Below are positions 7,183-20,435 of a stretch of DNA of 48,987 nt, one piece after another. How positions within the stretch are numbered: the first letter of the stretch is position 1; each line of letters starts with the position of its first letter. The notes beneath the pieces were generated by a model. It searched no databases. It was not told where the DNA came from and was given only the letters and a program-made list of their open reading frames with translations. The translations under genes were made by a program, and so were the position numbers. The stretch is taken from the NCBI GenBank assembly GCA_024639145.1, contig JAHEIZ010000017.1, forward strand, positions 1 to 48,987. Direction: 5' to 3'. This DNA is from Actinomycetes bacterium (GTDB taxonomy: Bacteria; Actinomycetota; Actinomycetes; S36-B12).

Positions 7183-9752
7183 CTCTTCAGCGACAGTTCA
7201 TCCCCGTCAGCATCAATGTGCACCGTGCTGCCATCGTGCACGTCGCCGCTGAGGATCGCCTTCGCGAGCTGATCGCCGATGGCGGTCTGCACGAGGCGGC
7301 GCAGCGGGCGAGCACCGTAGATCGGGTCGAAACCGCGATCGACGAGCCAGCGCTTGGCCGCATCGCTGACATCAAGGGTGATGCGGCGATCGTCAAGACG
7401 TGACTGCAGCTGATCGATCTGAATGTCGGCAACCCGGGTGAGCACCGCGTGATCGAGTGGCTCGAATGCCACGATTCCATCCAGACGGTTGAGGAACTCA
7501 GGCCGGAACTGCTGACGCACGAGACCCAGAGCGAGCTCCTTGCGCTCTTCGTACGGCATCGAGGTGTCGACGAGGAACTGCGAACCGGTGTTCGAGGTCA
7601 AGATCAAGATCACGTTGCGGAAGTCGACCGTGCGACCCTGACCGTCGGTCAGGCGACCGTCATCGAGCACCTGAAGCAGGATGTCGAAGACCTCCGGATG
7701 AGCCTTCTCGACCTCGTCGAGAAGCACGACGGAATACGGACGACGACGCACAGCCTCGGTGAGCTGACCGCCCTCTTCGTAACCGACATAACCGGGAGGA
7801 GCACCGACCAGGCGAGAGACGGCGTGCTTCTCCGAGTACTCGCTCATATCGATGCGGATCATCGCCCGCTCATCGTCGAACAAGAACTCGGCGAGTGCCT
7901 TCGCGAGCTCGGTCTTGCCTACGCCGGTCGGGCCCAGGAACAGGAAGGAGCCGGTCGGGCGATTGGGATCGGAGATGCCGGCACGTGCACGACGCACGGC
8001 ATCACTGACCTCGCGCACGGCCTCGTGCTGGCCGACGACGCGCCTGCTCAGTTCGTCCTCCATGCGCAGCAGTTTCTGGCTCTCGCCTTCGAGCAGGCGA
8101 CCTGCCGGAATTCCTGTCCATGCGGCCACGACCTCGGCGATGTCGTCGGCAGTCACTTCCTCCTTGACCATCGCAGCGCGACTGTTGGTCTCGGCGGTGA
8201 CTCGCTCCAGATCAGCCTCCAGTGCGGGCAGGTCGGCGTAGATGATGCGTGACGCCTGCTCGAAATCACCCGCACGCTGCGCGCGATCGGCAGTTGCGCG
8301 CAGCTCATCGATCGACACCTTGATCTCGCCGATGCGATCCAGGCCCGACTTCTCGGCATCCCAGCGCGCACGAAGCCCGCGCAGCTCTTCGTCCTTGTCG
8401 GCGATCTCGGCGCGAATCGCATCCAGACGTGCCTTCGATGCATCGTCGGTCTCCTTGGAGATGGCCATCTCCTCCATGCGCAGGCGATCCACCTGTCGCT
8501 GGAGCACGTCGATCTCGACCGGCGAGGAGTCGATCTCCATACGCAGGCGCGAGGCCGACTCATCCATAAGGTCGATGGCCTTGTCGGGAAGGAACCGCGA
8601 GGTGATGTAGCGATCCGAGAGAGTCGCCGCGGCAACCAGTGCACCATCGGAGATGACCACCTTGTGGTGTGCCTCGTACTTCTCCTTGATACCGCGCAGG
8701 ATCGAGATCGTGTCTTCCACCGAGGGCTGGTTGACCAGCACCTGCTGGAAGCGGCGCTCGAGCGCTGCGTCCTTCTCGATGTACTCGCGGTACTCATCGA
8801 GCGTGGTCGCGCCAATCATGCGCAGCTCACCGCGAGCGAGCATCGGCTTGAGCATGTTGCCGGCATCCATCGCGCCCTCGCCGCCGGCGCCTGCGCCGAC
8901 AACCGTGTGCAGTTCGTCGATGAAGGTGATGATCTGGCCGTCAGAATTCTTGATCTCGTCGAGAACCGCCTTCAGGCGCTCCTCGAACTCGCCGCGGTAC
9001 TTCGCGCCCGCGACCATCGCGCCCAGATCGAGCGAGTAGAGGGTCTTGCCCTGCAGTGACGTGGGCACATCGCCCTCGACAATGCGTCGGGCCAGTCCTT
9101 CGACGACGGCCGTCTTGCCTACGCCGGGCTCGCCAATGAGAACGGGGTTGTTCTTCGTGCGACGCGACAGCACCTGAATCGTGCGGCGTACTTCCTCATC
9201 GCGACCGATGACCGGATCGATCTTGCCTTCGCGAGCGCGAGCCGTGAGATCGATGCCGTACTTCTCGAGTGCCTGGAAGGTGCCCTCCGGCTCTGCAGAG
9301 GTCACGCGGGAGCTCCCGCGCACCTGCTGCAGTGCGTCAATGAGGGCAGCGGGAGTGGCCCCTTGCTGAGCAAGACGGTCAGCGACACCGGGGCCGCCGT
9401 CCTGGGCCAGTGCGATGAGCAGATGCTCGGTGCTGACGTACTCATCACCGCGCTCCTTGGACAGGGACTGCGCGGCATTGAGCACCTTGTAGGAGGCATT
9501 GCTGAGCTGCGGACTCGAGACCGAGGAACCGCTCGCGGAGGGAAGGGCATCGACCGCTGCTCGCACCTGCTGCGTGAGCTGTGCGTGATTGGCGCCCACC
9601 GCGTTGAGCAGCGCGCTGGCAATACCCTCGCCTTGCTGCAGCAGTGAATCGAGCAGATGTAACGGCTCGACCTGGGCATTGCCCTTCGCCGCAGCGATGC
9701 GCACTGACGCTCCGAGGGCGTCCTGTGCCTTCGTGGTGAATTGAATATCCAT
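7179..9752 (-). CDS. clpB: ATP-dependent disaggregase ClpB (Hsp104 family)
   Basis: An 857-residue hexameric AAA+ chaperone that, with DnaK, threads aggregated proteins through its pore. Domains in order: Clp N-terminal repeats (1-145), first AAA module with Walker A GEPGVGKT at 207-214 and [12 protein letters not shown], a coiled-coil middle domain (about 400-525, rich in E/R/K), and second AAA module with Walker A GPTGVGKT at 607-614 and Walker [12 protein letters not shown]. The pore-loop tyrosine sits in [11 protein letters not shown], and GYVGYEEGG is the second pore loop. It follows hspR after only 21 bases, so it is part of the dnaK operon and should be heat-induced by release of HspR. 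In several actinobacteria clpB is elsewhere in the genome. Confidence 0.97.
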   Translation of the reverse strand: MDIQFTTKAQDALGASVRIAAAKGNAQVEPLHLLDSLLQQGEGIASALLNAVGANHAQLTQQVRAAVDALPSASGSSVSSPQLSNASYKVLNAAQSLSKERGDEYVSTEHLLIALAQDGGPGVADRLAQQGATPAALIDALQQVRGSSRVTSAEPEGTFQALEKYGIDLTARAREGKIDPVIGRDEEVRRTIQVLSRRTKNNPVLIGEPGVGKTAVVEGLARRIVEGDVPTSLQGKTLYSLDLGAMVAGAKYRGEFEERLKAVLDEIKNSDGQIITFIDELHTVVGAGAGGEGAMDAGNMLKPMLARGELRMIGATTLDEYREYIEKDAALERRFQQVLVNQPSVEDTISILRGIKEKYEAHHKVVISDGALVAAATLSDRYITSRFLPDKAIDLMDESASRLRMEIDSSPVEIDVLQRQVDRLRMEEMAISKETDDASKARLDAIRAEIADKDEELRGLRARWDAEKSGLDRIGEIKVSIDELRATADRAQRAGDFEQASRIIYADLPALEADLERVTAETNSRAAMVKEEVTADDIAEVVAAWTGIPAGRLLEGESQKLLRMEDELSRRVVGQHEAVREVSDAVRRARAGISDPNRPTGSFLFLGPTGVGKTELAKALAEFLFDDERAMIRIDMSEYSEKHAVSRLVGAPPGYVGYEEGGQLTEAVRRRPYSVVLLDEVEKAHPEVFDILLQVLDDGRLTDGQGRTVDFRNVILILTSNTGSQFLVDTSMPYEERKELALGLVRQQFRPEFLNRLDGIVAFEPLDHAVLTRVADIQIDQLQSRLDDRRITLDVSDAAKRWLVDRGFDPIYGARPLRRLVQTAIGDQLAKAILSGDVHDGSTVHIDADGDELSLKS

Positions 9753-9773
9753 TGCTTCCTGCCTTCGCTCGTT

Positions 9774-10139
9774 CTAAGAATTGCTGCCCCGTGATCGGCG
9801 ATCAGGTCGCCAGACCACCAGGGAGGTCGATGACTTCTCGCGGTGAAACTCCGCCAGGCGGCCGCGCAGGTGGAGAACTTCCTCCTGCAAGGCGAGCACC
9901 CGCTTGATTCCCTCAAGGCTCAGACCCTCGCCGGAGAGCTCGGCGATCTCGCGGAGTCGGGTGATGTCCTGAGCCGAATAGAGCCGGTTGCGACCGGCGA
10001 CCCGCGTAGGCGACACGAGTCCCAGGCGGTCGTACTGGCGCAGGGTCTGCGGATGCAGCCCCGCGAGTGATGCGGCCACGCTGATCGCGTAGACCGGAGT
10101 CTCGTCGGGTACCCGGAACGGGACCCGATTCGCGCTCAT
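9774..10139 (-). CDS. hspR: MerR-family heat-shock repressor HspR
   Basis: A 121-residue DNA-binding repressor. The N-terminal MerR helix-turn-helix reads YAISVAASLAGLHPQTLRQYDRLGLVSPTR, followed by NRLYSAQDITRLREIAEL and a leucine-rich dimerisation helix (about 75-105: RVLALQEEVLHLRGRLAEFH). HspR binds HAIR inverted repeats with DnaK as co-repressor and blocks transcription of its own operon until DnaK is titrated by unfolded protein. The ATG shares one base with the stop of dnaJ (TAATG), giving translational coupling. A HAIR element is present upstream of dnaK. Confidence 0.95.
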   Translation of the reverse strand: MSANRVPFRVPDETPVYAISVAASLAGLHPQTLRQYDRLGLVSPTRVAGRNRLYSAQDITRLREIAELSGEGLSLEGIKRVLALQEEVLHLRGRLAEFHREKSSTSLVVWRPDRRSRGSNS

Positions 10140-11302
10140 TAGTTGCTCCCGGCCATCTTCAGCAGGTCGCTGCGCGGATCATGGTCGAGGGTCTGCTTCG
10201 CGTACTCCTCGAGTGCCGCCTTCGCATCACTGCTGAGATTCTGCGGTACCGCGACCTCGACGGTCACGTGCAGATCGCCGTAGCTGCCGTCCTTCTTCGC
10301 CAGGCCCTTCTCGCGTACGCGGAACGTACGGCCATTGGCCGTGCCGGCCGGCACTTTGAGCGTGACCGTGCCACCGCGCGGGGTAGGCACCGTGATCTCG
10401 CCACCGAGAGCTGCCTCGGTGAACGTGATCGGTACCTCGACGGTGATGCTGTCGCCCTTGCGCCCGAAGACGGGATCTGCACTCACGTGCACGTTGATGT
10501 AGAGATCGCCGGCCGGACCACCCGAAGCACCGGGTGATCCCTTGCCCTTGAGCTTGATCTTCGCGCCGTCCTTCACTCCCGCGGGAATGCGAGCCTGGAC
10601 AGTACGAGTGCTCACGCCGTGGCCTGAGCCACGGCAACTCGTGCACGGATTCTCGATGAGAACACCGCGGCCCTTGCATGACGGGCAGGGCTCCGGGATG
10701 GCGAAGCCACCGGCATTGCGTGCCACCTGTCCCTGACCACCGCAGGTAGGGCAGGTCGAGGTCGCGCTACCGGCCTGCGCACCGCTGCCTCGACAGCTGC
10801 TGCACGTGCCGTCGGTACGGAGCGACAACGGAATTGTCGCGCCATCGAGGGCGTCATCGAAGGAGAGCGTCAGCTCACTCTCGATATCGCCTCCGCGACG
10901 CGGCTGCTGGGTGCGGCCACCGCGTGCACGCGAGTTGAAGATTCCCCCGAGGAAGTCGCCGTAGCCGTCGCCCCCAAAGAGGTCTTCCATGTTGACGTTG
11001 TAGCTACCGCCACGCCCGCCGCCGAACCCCTGGCCGCCGCCGAACCCTCCGGGGCCATAGCCACCGGAGGCGAACAGCGTGCGTGCTTCGTCGTACTCCT
11101 TGCGCTTGGCATCATCGGAGAGGACGTCGTAAGCCTCGGATACGGACTTGAACTTCTCCTCGGCAGCCTTGTCACCCGGGTTCTTATCGGGATGCAATTC
11201 GCGCGCGAGCTTGCGGTACTTCTTCTTGATCTCATCGCCGGTAGCGTCCTTAGACACACCGAGAAGAGCGTAGAAGTCCTTCTCAAGCCAATCCTTGTTC
11301 AC
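10139..11302 (-). CDS. dnaJ: Co-chaperone DnaJ (Hsp40)
   Basis: A 387-residue type I Hsp40 that delivers substrates to DnaK and stimulates its ATPase. The J domain (residues ~8-73) carries His37-Pro38-Asp39. A glycine/phenylalanine-rich segment follows (GGYGPGGFGGGQGFGGG), then the zinc-binding domain with four CxxCxGxG repeats (CSSCRGSG, CPTCGGQG, CPSCKGRG, CTSCRGSG) and C-terminal substrate-binding beta domains. The start is GTG with AAGGAAG ahead of it. The N-terminal MNKDWLEKDFYALLGV is the actinobacterial DnaJ1 form. The 73-base gap to grpE includes a small hairpin (CCGAC/GTCGG), possibly an mRNA processing or attenuation point. Confidence 0.96.
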   Translation of the reverse strand: MNKDWLEKDFYALLGVSKDATGDEIKKKYRKLARELHPDKNPGDKAAEEKFKSVSEAYDVLSDDAKRKEYDEARTLFASGGYGPGGFGGGQGFGGGRGGSYNVNMEDLFGGDGYGDFLGGIFNSRARGGRTQQPRRGGDIESELTLSFDDALDGATIPLSLRTDGTCSSCRGSGAQAGSATSTCPTCGGQGQVARNAGGFAIPEPCPSCKGRGVLIENPCTSCRGSGHGVSTRTVQARIPAGVKDGAKIKLKGKGSPGASGGPAGDLYINVHVSADPVFGRKGDSITVEVPITFTEAALGGEITVPTPRGGTVTLKVPAGTANGRTFRVREKGLAKKDGSYGDLHVTVEVAVPQNLSSDAKAALEEYAKQTLDHDPRSDLLKMAGSN

Positions 11303-11375
11303 GTCTCTTCCTTAATGCTCTCTTTACTGCGTGCCGACACTCAGTCGGTTCCTGCTCACTTATTCCAGAACCGAG

Positions 11376-13840
<2,465 letters not shown>

Positions 13841-13875
13841 TCATCAGGACTCCATGCAACCTGAGGCGCATATTC

Positions 13876-13896
13876 CTTGAGTCGGGTGGACTCATA
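13876..13896. promoter_or_regulatory. HAIR operator for HspR
   Basis: CTTGAGT, seven bases, ACTCATA. The consensus HAIR element is CTTGAGT-N7-ACTCAAG, so the left half is perfect and the right half matches in five of seven positions. It lies 96-116 bases before the dnaK start codon, the expected place for an HspR-repressed promoter, and hspR is in the same operon. Confidence 0.88.
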
Positions 13897-13952
13897 TCTA
13901 TTCCAACTCGGAGGCCCCCGGAGATATTCCGCTCCCGGGCCGAAATTCCAGG

Positions 13953-13968
13953 AAATTTTCGAAAATTT
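13953..13968. repeat. AT-rich 16-base perfect palindrome
   Basis: AAATTTTCGAAAATTT is self-complementary over all 16 bases, in an otherwise GC-rich gap. It is followed by a second AAAATTTTC. Its position between two divergent genes suggests an operator or a nucleoid-protein site, but I know of no matching regulator. Confidence 0.55.
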
Positions 13969-14103
13969 TCGACATGCCCGTCCAGACCCCTCACCTGGGC
14001 GCCCGCCCCACGGGCAGCCGGTCCAGACCACGATGTGGGCAGACTCACGCGCATATAGAGGGATACGTCGGCCGTGGACCTACTGCCCGCCCCAGGCCGG
14101 CAG

Positions 14104-14109
14104 TAGGGT
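14104..14109 (+). promoter_or_regulatory. -10 hexamer of the Fe-S oxidoreductase gene
   Basis: TAGGGT followed by six bases and the GTG at 14116, the leaderless geometry. Confidence 0.5.
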
Positions 14110-14115
14110 CGCCTC

Positions 14116-16314
<2,199 letters not shown>

Positions 16315-16320
16315 TTCTTC

Positions 16321-16360
16321 ATGCAAGAAGCCCCGCGGAAAACCGCGGGGCTTCTTGCAT
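16321..16360. terminator. Bidirectional hairpin terminator
   Basis: A perfect 18-base-pair stem (16321-16338 with 16343-16360, core CCCCGCGG/CCGCGGGG) and an AAAA loop. It lies between the convergent Fe-S oxidoreductase and dcd genes and can stop transcription from both. There is no long T-run, which is usual in high-GC actinobacteria. Confidence 0.92.
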
Positions 16361-16370
16361 TAGCGAGTGA

Positions 16371-16946
16371 TCACACCTGGGTGCGGTGGAAGTTCGCGAA
16401 AGACCGCGACGGAGTCGGACCACGCTGACCCTGGTAGCGCGAGCCGTACTTCTCCGAGCCATAAGGATGCTCGGCCGGTGATGACAGGCGGAACAGGCAG
16501 AGCTGGCCGATCTTCATGCCGGGGTAAAGCACGATCGGCAGGTTCGCGACATTCGAGAGTTCGAGGGTGACGTGACCGGAGAAGCCGGGATCGATGAAGC
16601 CCGCGGTCGAGTGGGTCAGCAGGCCGAGGCGGCCGAGTGAGCTCTTGCCCTCGAGGCGTCCGGCGACATCATCGGGCAGGCTCACGACCTCGAAGGTCGA
16701 GCCGAGCACGAACTCACCGGGATGCAGCACGAAGGGCTCGTCACCCTCGGGCTCGATCATGCGGGTGAGATCAGGCTGCTCCTGGCTCGGGTCGATATAC
16801 GGGTACTTGTGGTTCTCGAACACCCGGAACCAGCGATCCAGGCGCACGTCGATGCTCGACGGCTGGATCATTGATTCGGTGTAGGGCTCGAGGGCAACGC
16901 GGCCCGCGGCAATCTCGGCCTTGATATCGCGATCAGATAGCAGCAC
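16371..16946 (-). CDS. dcd: dCTP deaminase (dUMP-forming type)
   Basis: A 191-residue trimeric enzyme. [12 protein letters not shown] and [12 protein letters not shown] open it; [32 protein letters not shown] contains the catalytic and nucleotide-binding residues (S-S-L-G-R, and the glutamate of TLEL). The ending [15 protein letters not shown] closes over the triphosphate. Actinobacterial members such as the Mycobacterium enzyme convert dCTP directly to dUMP, combining deaminase and dUTPase activities; that is known for the family and inferred here. GTG start: TAATCT (16953-16958, minus strand) is exactly 6 bases upstream. Confidence 0.95.
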   Translation of the reverse strand: MLLSDRDIKAEIAAGRVALEPYTESMIQPSSIDVRLDRWFRVFENHKYPYIDPSQEQPDLTRMIEPEGDEPFVLHPGEFVLGSTFEVVSLPDDVAGRLEGKSSLGRLGLLTHSTAGFIDPGFSGHVTLELSNVANLPIVLYPGMKIGQLCLFRLSSPAEHPYGSEKYGSRYQGQRGPTPSRSFANFHRTQV

Positions 16947-16952
16947 GGGACG

Positions 16953-16958
16953 AGATTA
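16953..16958 (-). promoter_or_regulatory. -10 hexamer of dcd
   Basis: TAATCT on the minus strand, six bases before the GTG start codon, consistent with a leaderless message. Confidence 0.5.
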
Positions 16959-16978
16959 CTCGCCCGCAGTGAGCGGGG

Positions 16979-17371
16979 TTACGGCAACAGGCCTGAAAGG
17001 TCATCCGGGGCATCGGCGGCAGATTCCACGAGGGAATCCAGGGGGACGAACTGCAGGGAAGCCTCATTGGTGGCCCTCAGCACGACAGGTGCGGCGACCC
17101 CGGCCTCGAAACTCTGCAGCCAGCGACCGGCGCATACGCCCCACTGATCGCCCGGCTGCAATCCCGGAAACCCGTATTGGGGCATCGGAGTCGAGAGGTC
17201 ATTGCCGATCAGCGCCTGGTGAGCGAGGAAGTCAGCGGTCACGACTGCGCAAACCGTATGCGACCCGACATCGTCGGGGCCCGTATTGCAGAAGCCATCG
17301 CGATAGAAGCCGGTGAGCGGCTCGAGACTGCATACCTCTAGGGACCCGCCCAGGACATTTCGCTGCTCCAC
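16979..17371 (-). CDS. DUF2237 family protein
   Basis: A 130-residue protein clearly of DUF2237: NVLGGSLEVCSLEPLTGFYRDGFCNTGPDDVGSHTVCAVVTADFL, then GNDLSTPMPQYGFPGLQPGDQWGVCAGRW. Cysteines are at several conserved places, suggesting a metal site or disulfides. Function is not established for the family. The GTG start at 17371 is preceded at 6 bases by TAGCCT (17378-17383, minus strand). It lies upstream of dcd in the same direction but each has its own -10 hexamer. Confidence 0.88.
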   Translation of the reverse strand: MEQRNVLGGSLEVCSLEPLTGFYRDGFCNTGPDDVGSHTVCAVVTADFLAHQALIGNDLSTPMPQYGFPGLQPGDQWGVCAGRWLQSFEAGVAAPVVLRATNEASLQFVPLDSLVESAADAPDDLSGLLP

Positions 17372-17377
17372 GTGCCG

Positions 17378-17383
17378 AGGCTA
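17378..17383 (-). promoter_or_regulatory. -10 hexamer of the DUF2237 gene
   Basis: TAGCCT on the minus strand, six bases before the GTG at 17371. Confidence 0.5.
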
Positions 17384-17443
17384 CTGCCAAGTGCGCGTGC
17401 CTACCCGCTGCAGTGATCAACATGTGCCGTGTTCCAATGGGGC

Positions 17444-18010
17444 ATGCGCAGAATCCTCGCCGCCTCATGTGTGGTCACCTTGTGCGGGCTCATGGTCGTC
17501 ACCGCCATTCCCGTCACGGCCTCGGCCGCTTCCGCCGTTGTCTCGGCACGCTCCGGCGTCGACACGGTCTCGGTGACAGGGGCGCGCAATGTCGCCAAGG
17601 CGGTCGTGAGCTTTCGTGCCGACATGAACTCGATGCTCGCGAGCTATCTCGCTGACTACGGGGATCGGCTCAACGCCGCTGAGCTGGCCACCGCGAAGGA
17701 ATTGGTCGCGAAGGCCGACTCGAGCCTGAACGGAGTGCAGGGTGCCACCGCGCGAACGTCGGCGCTGGCGAGCTCGGGCGCAAGTAAGGCCAAGGTTCTC
17801 GCTGCCTCTCGCGCTGCCGAGAAGGCCTTCACCACATCGCACGATCAAGCGCTTGCGGCCCTCAACCAGATCACTCCGATCCTTCAGCCGAAACTCGGGC
17901 TTCTCGAGGCATTCGGCGCCAAGCGTGATGCTGACGCGAAGCTGTCGAACTTCAGCGCTGTCGGGGCCAAGATCACGGCGCTGACCCGGACCATCAACGC
18001 CTCTCAGTAG
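17444..18010 (+). CDS. Small secreted alpha-helical protein, unknown function
   Basis: A 188-residue protein with a signal peptide (about residues 1-30, RRILAASCVVTLCGLMVV then TASAASA). The mature part is alanine-, serine- and lysine-rich and predicted mainly helical (ATAKELVAKADSSLNGVQGA, AASRAAEKAFTTSHDQALAA). No cysteine, no catalytic motif and no known domain that I recognise. I chose the ATG at 17444; a GTG at 17429 in the same frame is possible but would put five non-signal residues in front. It could be a periplasmic or wall-associated helical bundle. tRNA-Gly follows 16 bases later. Confidence 0.7.
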   Translation: MRRILAASCVVTLCGLMVVTAIPVTASAASAVVSARSGVDTVSVTGARNVAKAVVSFRADMNSMLASYLADYGDRLNAAELATAKELVAKADSSLNGVQGATARTSALASSGASKAKVLAASRAAEKAFTTSHDQALAALNQITPILQPKLGLLEAFGAKRDADAKLSNFSAVGAKITALTRTINASQ

Positions 18011-18026
18011 TATTTCCCTGCACCTC

Positions 18027-18097
18027 GCGGGTGTAGTGAAATGGCATCACACAACCTTCCCAAGGTTGGAGCGCGGGTTCGATTCCCGTCACCCGCT
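18027..18097 (+). tRNA. tRNA-Gly (anticodon CCC)
   Basis: A 71-base cloverleaf. The acceptor stem GCGGGTG pairs with CACCCGC, discriminator T. The anticodon arm is CAACC, loop TTCCCAA, GGTTG, so the anticodon is CCC, reading GGG. The T arm GCGGG-TTCGATT-CCCGT (one mismatch) is standard. CCA is not encoded. A 20-base-pair terminator hairpin starts at its last base. Confidence 0.95.
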
Positions 18098-18142
18098 CGA
18101 ATAGTGAAGGCCCCCGCATTCTCGGGGGCCTTCACTATTCGA
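18097..18142 (+). terminator. Hairpin terminator after tRNA-Gly
   Basis: A perfect 20-base-pair stem with core GAAGGCCCCCG/CGGGGGCCTTC and a six-base loop CATTCT. It immediately follows the tRNA acceptor stem. Confidence 0.9.
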
Positions 18143-18155
18143 CCGAGTAACACGT

Positions 18156-18307
18156 CGGGAATCGGGAGGAGCTTCGCGGTAGCGGAGCGACGGATCCCGT
18201 CACGGGCTAATGCCCGGGAATCGGGATGAGCACGCCAGAGGCGTGCGAGGGATCCCGTCATGGGCAAATGCCCGGGATTCGGGAGGAGCTTCGCGGTAGC
18301 GGAGGCG
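18156..18307. repeat. Three tandem ~58-base structured repeat units
   Basis: Units at 18156-18214, 18215-18272 and 18273-18307 (partial). Each starts CGGGAATCGGGA or close to it. The first two contain a hairpin framed by CGGGA and TCCCG; the inner stem differs between units (GCTTCGC/GCGGAGC in unit 1, GCACGCC/GGCGTGC in unit 2), i.e. pairing is kept while sequence changes. A second small hairpin (CGGGC/GCCCG or GGGC/GCCC) joins units. The third unit ends at the stop codon of the YihY gene. The 211 bases between tRNA-Gly and that gene hold only the terminator and these repeats. Confidence 0.75.
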
Positions 18308-18308
18308 G

Positions 18309-19121
18309 TCACGCCTTCGCGAGACGGCCATCGCGGCGCATTACCCATGTTGACACCATGAGCGGTGCGAGAAGCATGAGGATGACTCCCGCAAGGATCA
18401 AGGTGAAGAGCGCGAACGTGACACCGATGGCTCCGTACTGGGCGGCCTGTGAGTCCAGAGCGCGGGGCATGTAAAAGATCGCCCAACTCGACAGCGCGAT
18501 TCGGGCGACTCCATTGAGCACTCCTACGGCGAACAGCTGACCGCGCGGCACTGCGGGCACCAGCAGGCTTAGTGCGAGTGCCTCGCCGGCGCCCCAGATT
18601 GCGAAGATGAGAAGTCCTGACATCGCCGCGAGGAACCAGCCGCCGTGACGCCAGAGATCGCGCAGTTCAGCCACGGCCGTGATCATGATGACCTGCACGA
18701 AGATCCACACCAGTGCTCGCCAGATCTGACGCCCGGGCAGCTTGGGCACTTCGAAGATGGATGCGAACACTCCGGAGAGTCGGCGCGCGAGCGAGAGTGC
18801 CGAGAAGAGAGTCAGTGCGATCGCGAGCCATGAGACGGCCACGACGGTCGATGACGTCGCGAAGAGGGAGATGACGGCCTCTCGGCTTACTCCCATCAGC
18901 CCGAATCGATCGATGAGGAACTCGCCGACGACCTCACCATTGGATTTCAGCACGACAGAGATGACGACGATGAGCATCGGGAGTAGCGCGATGAATGCCT
19001 GGGCAGAGAGCCCGAGGGCCTTGTCGGTGAGCTGGAGAGTGAAGAAGCGCTGAATCACCTCACCGGGGTAGGTATGCAGGGTCCACTCGACCCACTCCTC
19101 CACCCGCTTCTTCCACGACAC
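18309..19121 (-). CDS. YihY/BrkB family membrane protein
   Basis: A 270-residue protein with about six membrane helices. The family features LTDKALGLSAQAFIALLPMLIVVISVV near the N-terminus, the amphipathic FSALSLARRLSGVFASIFEVPKLPG loop and the last helices LFTLILAGVILMLLAPLMVSTWV are visible. YihY/BrkB proteins were once called ribonuclease BN by mistake; their true role is unknown, possibly transport. The start is a GTG at 19121. It converges on the tRNA-Gly region, with the repeat units abutting its stop codon. Confidence 0.85.
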   Translation of the reverse strand: MSWKKRVEEWVEWTLHTYPGEVIQRFFTLQLTDKALGLSAQAFIALLPMLIVVISVVLKSNGEVVGEFLIDRFGLMGVSREAVISLFATSSTVVAVSWLAIALTLFSALSLARRLSGVFASIFEVPKLPGRQIWRALVWIFVQVIMITAVAELRDLWRHGGWFLAAMSGLLIFAIWGAGEALALSLLVPAVPRGQLFAVGVLNGVARIALSSWAIFYMPRALDSQAAQYGAIGVTFALFTLILAGVILMLLAPLMVSTWVMRRDGRLAKA

Positions 19122-19212
19122 GACCGAATTCTGCTACGTCGGGCCTGTCGTGGGCGCGAGAACATGCGATCGGGCAGAATCACCACACAATCGGCGTTCA
19201 GAGGAGCCCCAC

Positions 19213-20361
19213 TTGCCTGACATCCTGCCCACCCAGCGCGTCACCTGGATGGAACTCTTCTACGACGTGATCGTCGCGGCAGCGATGCTCCTGATCTACG
19301 GTTCTCTGGCAAAGCACCTGAGCTGGACTGAATTCTTCTGGTTGTCGGCGGTGGCTCTGGTGGTGTTCTCGATGTGGCTGAGCACCACACTGATCTTCAA
19401 CCGACTCCCGGATGACTCGCCGATGCGCAGGCTCTTCGTCATCGCCCAGATGATCGCCCTGATCTTCGCGGTCGCGTCGATGGAGAACAGCGAGCGCGTC
19501 GATGGCGACGTCGGGATCGTGGCCCTTGCCATCGCCATGCTGATCATGGCCGCCATGTGGGCATACCTGCGACGCTCCCTCGGAGATGATGCTCGAATCG
19601 ATCGGCTCCCGATCATCTGCTTCGCAATCGGTGCCGCGTTCCTACTGTCGGCCGTCTTCCTACCGGATGCCTTAAATGCACCGGTCTTCATTGTCGGGGC
19701 CCTGATCGGCTTCGCGCCGATCTTCATCACGTACGTGCCGAGCCTGTGCCGTTCAGGCCTGCTGGACTTTCACCATCTGGTCGAACGTCTGGGCGGACTC
19801 GTCCTCATCATGCTGGGCGAGACCTTCTTGGAGATGGCGGTGCTGTTCACCAAGGGTGCAGAGCCGCGCACCTTCGGCGTGGTGCTCGTTCTTGTCCTGC
19901 TCACGGTGATCTGGTGGCAGTACTTCACTTATGTTGCCGGCCCACCCCGGCGCGATACCCGTTCGCGGATGATCGAATTCCTGCTCGGGCACGCGATTCT
20001 CATCCTCGGGCTCGGAACGGCCGCCCTGTCCTTGACCGAGGTCGGTCTGGCCCTCTCCGAGCAGCTCTCGCTTCCTGTCCTGGCCGGCATGCTGGGCGGC
20101 TCGATGGCCCTTGTCTATGCGGGCCTGACCGTCATCGCTGCCACCACCACGGGCTCCTTCGCGCGCACCGCGCTCCTGGCAATCGCGGCCGTGGTCTTCG
20201 CGGTACTCGGCCTGCTGTTCTGGTCCGCCTGGGAGGTCGATGAGCAGGTCGTCACCCTGGTCATGGTGGGAGTGAGCCTGGTAACCCTGCTCTCCACCGC
20301 CGTAATCAGCGGAAAAGGGACAATTCAGTCATCTATCCCGTCTGACACACCGATCTCCTAG
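19213..20361 (+). CDS. LtrA family membrane protein (low temperature requirement A)
   Basis: A 382-residue polytopic membrane protein with about ten hydrophobic helices. LtrA hallmarks are RVTWMELFYDVIVAAAM near the N-terminus and LDFHHLVERLGGLVLIMLGETF in the middle. The family was named for cold growth of Listeria; its biochemical activity is unknown. I chose the TTG at 19213 because GAGGAG sits 7 bases before it; upstream codons would add a polar stretch not seen in the family. It is divergent from the YihY gene. Confidence 0.85.
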   Translation: MPDILPTQRVTWMELFYDVIVAAAMLLIYGSLAKHLSWTEFFWLSAVALVVFSMWLSTTLIFNRLPDDSPMRRLFVIAQMIALIFAVASMENSERVDGDVGIVALAIAMLIMAAMWAYLRRSLGDDARIDRLPIICFAIGAAFLLSAVFLPDALNAPVFIVGALIGFAPIFITYVPSLCRSGLLDFHHLVERLGGLVLIMLGETFLEMAVLFTKGAEPRTFGVVLVLVLLTVIWWQYFTYVAGPPRRDTRSRMIEFLLGHAILILGLGTAALSLTEVGLALSEQLSLPVLAGMLGGSMALVYAGLTVIAATTTGSFARTALLAIAAVVFAVLGLLFWSAWEVDEQVVTLVMVGVSLVTLLSTAVISGKGTIQSSIPSDTPIS

Positions 20362-20396
20362 GCCTCGCAATCCCCGACATTCACTTACGCCACATC

Positions 20397-20402
20397 TAGG
20401 CT
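20397..20402 (+). promoter_or_regulatory. Putative -10 (TAGGCT) of the eCIS membrane-protein gene
   Basis: TAGGCT with CCGACA 17 bases upstream as a weak -35. The same hexamer TAGGCT stands before the sheath operon (35579-35584, minus strand) and the cap gene (36171-36176). A leader of about 27 bases would result here. Confidence 0.4.
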
Positions 20403-20435
20403 GAGCGGGTTCGCATACCCAAGGCTTAGGGCGAG

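Noticed and set aside
18027..18307. tRNA-Gly as the attachment site of an integrated element
   Set aside because: No integrase gene and no exact second copy of the tRNA 3' end are seen; the weak similarity in the repeats is too short and interrupted.
18156..18307. CRISPR array
   Set aside because: Units adjoin each other without unique spacers of uniform size and no cas genes are present.
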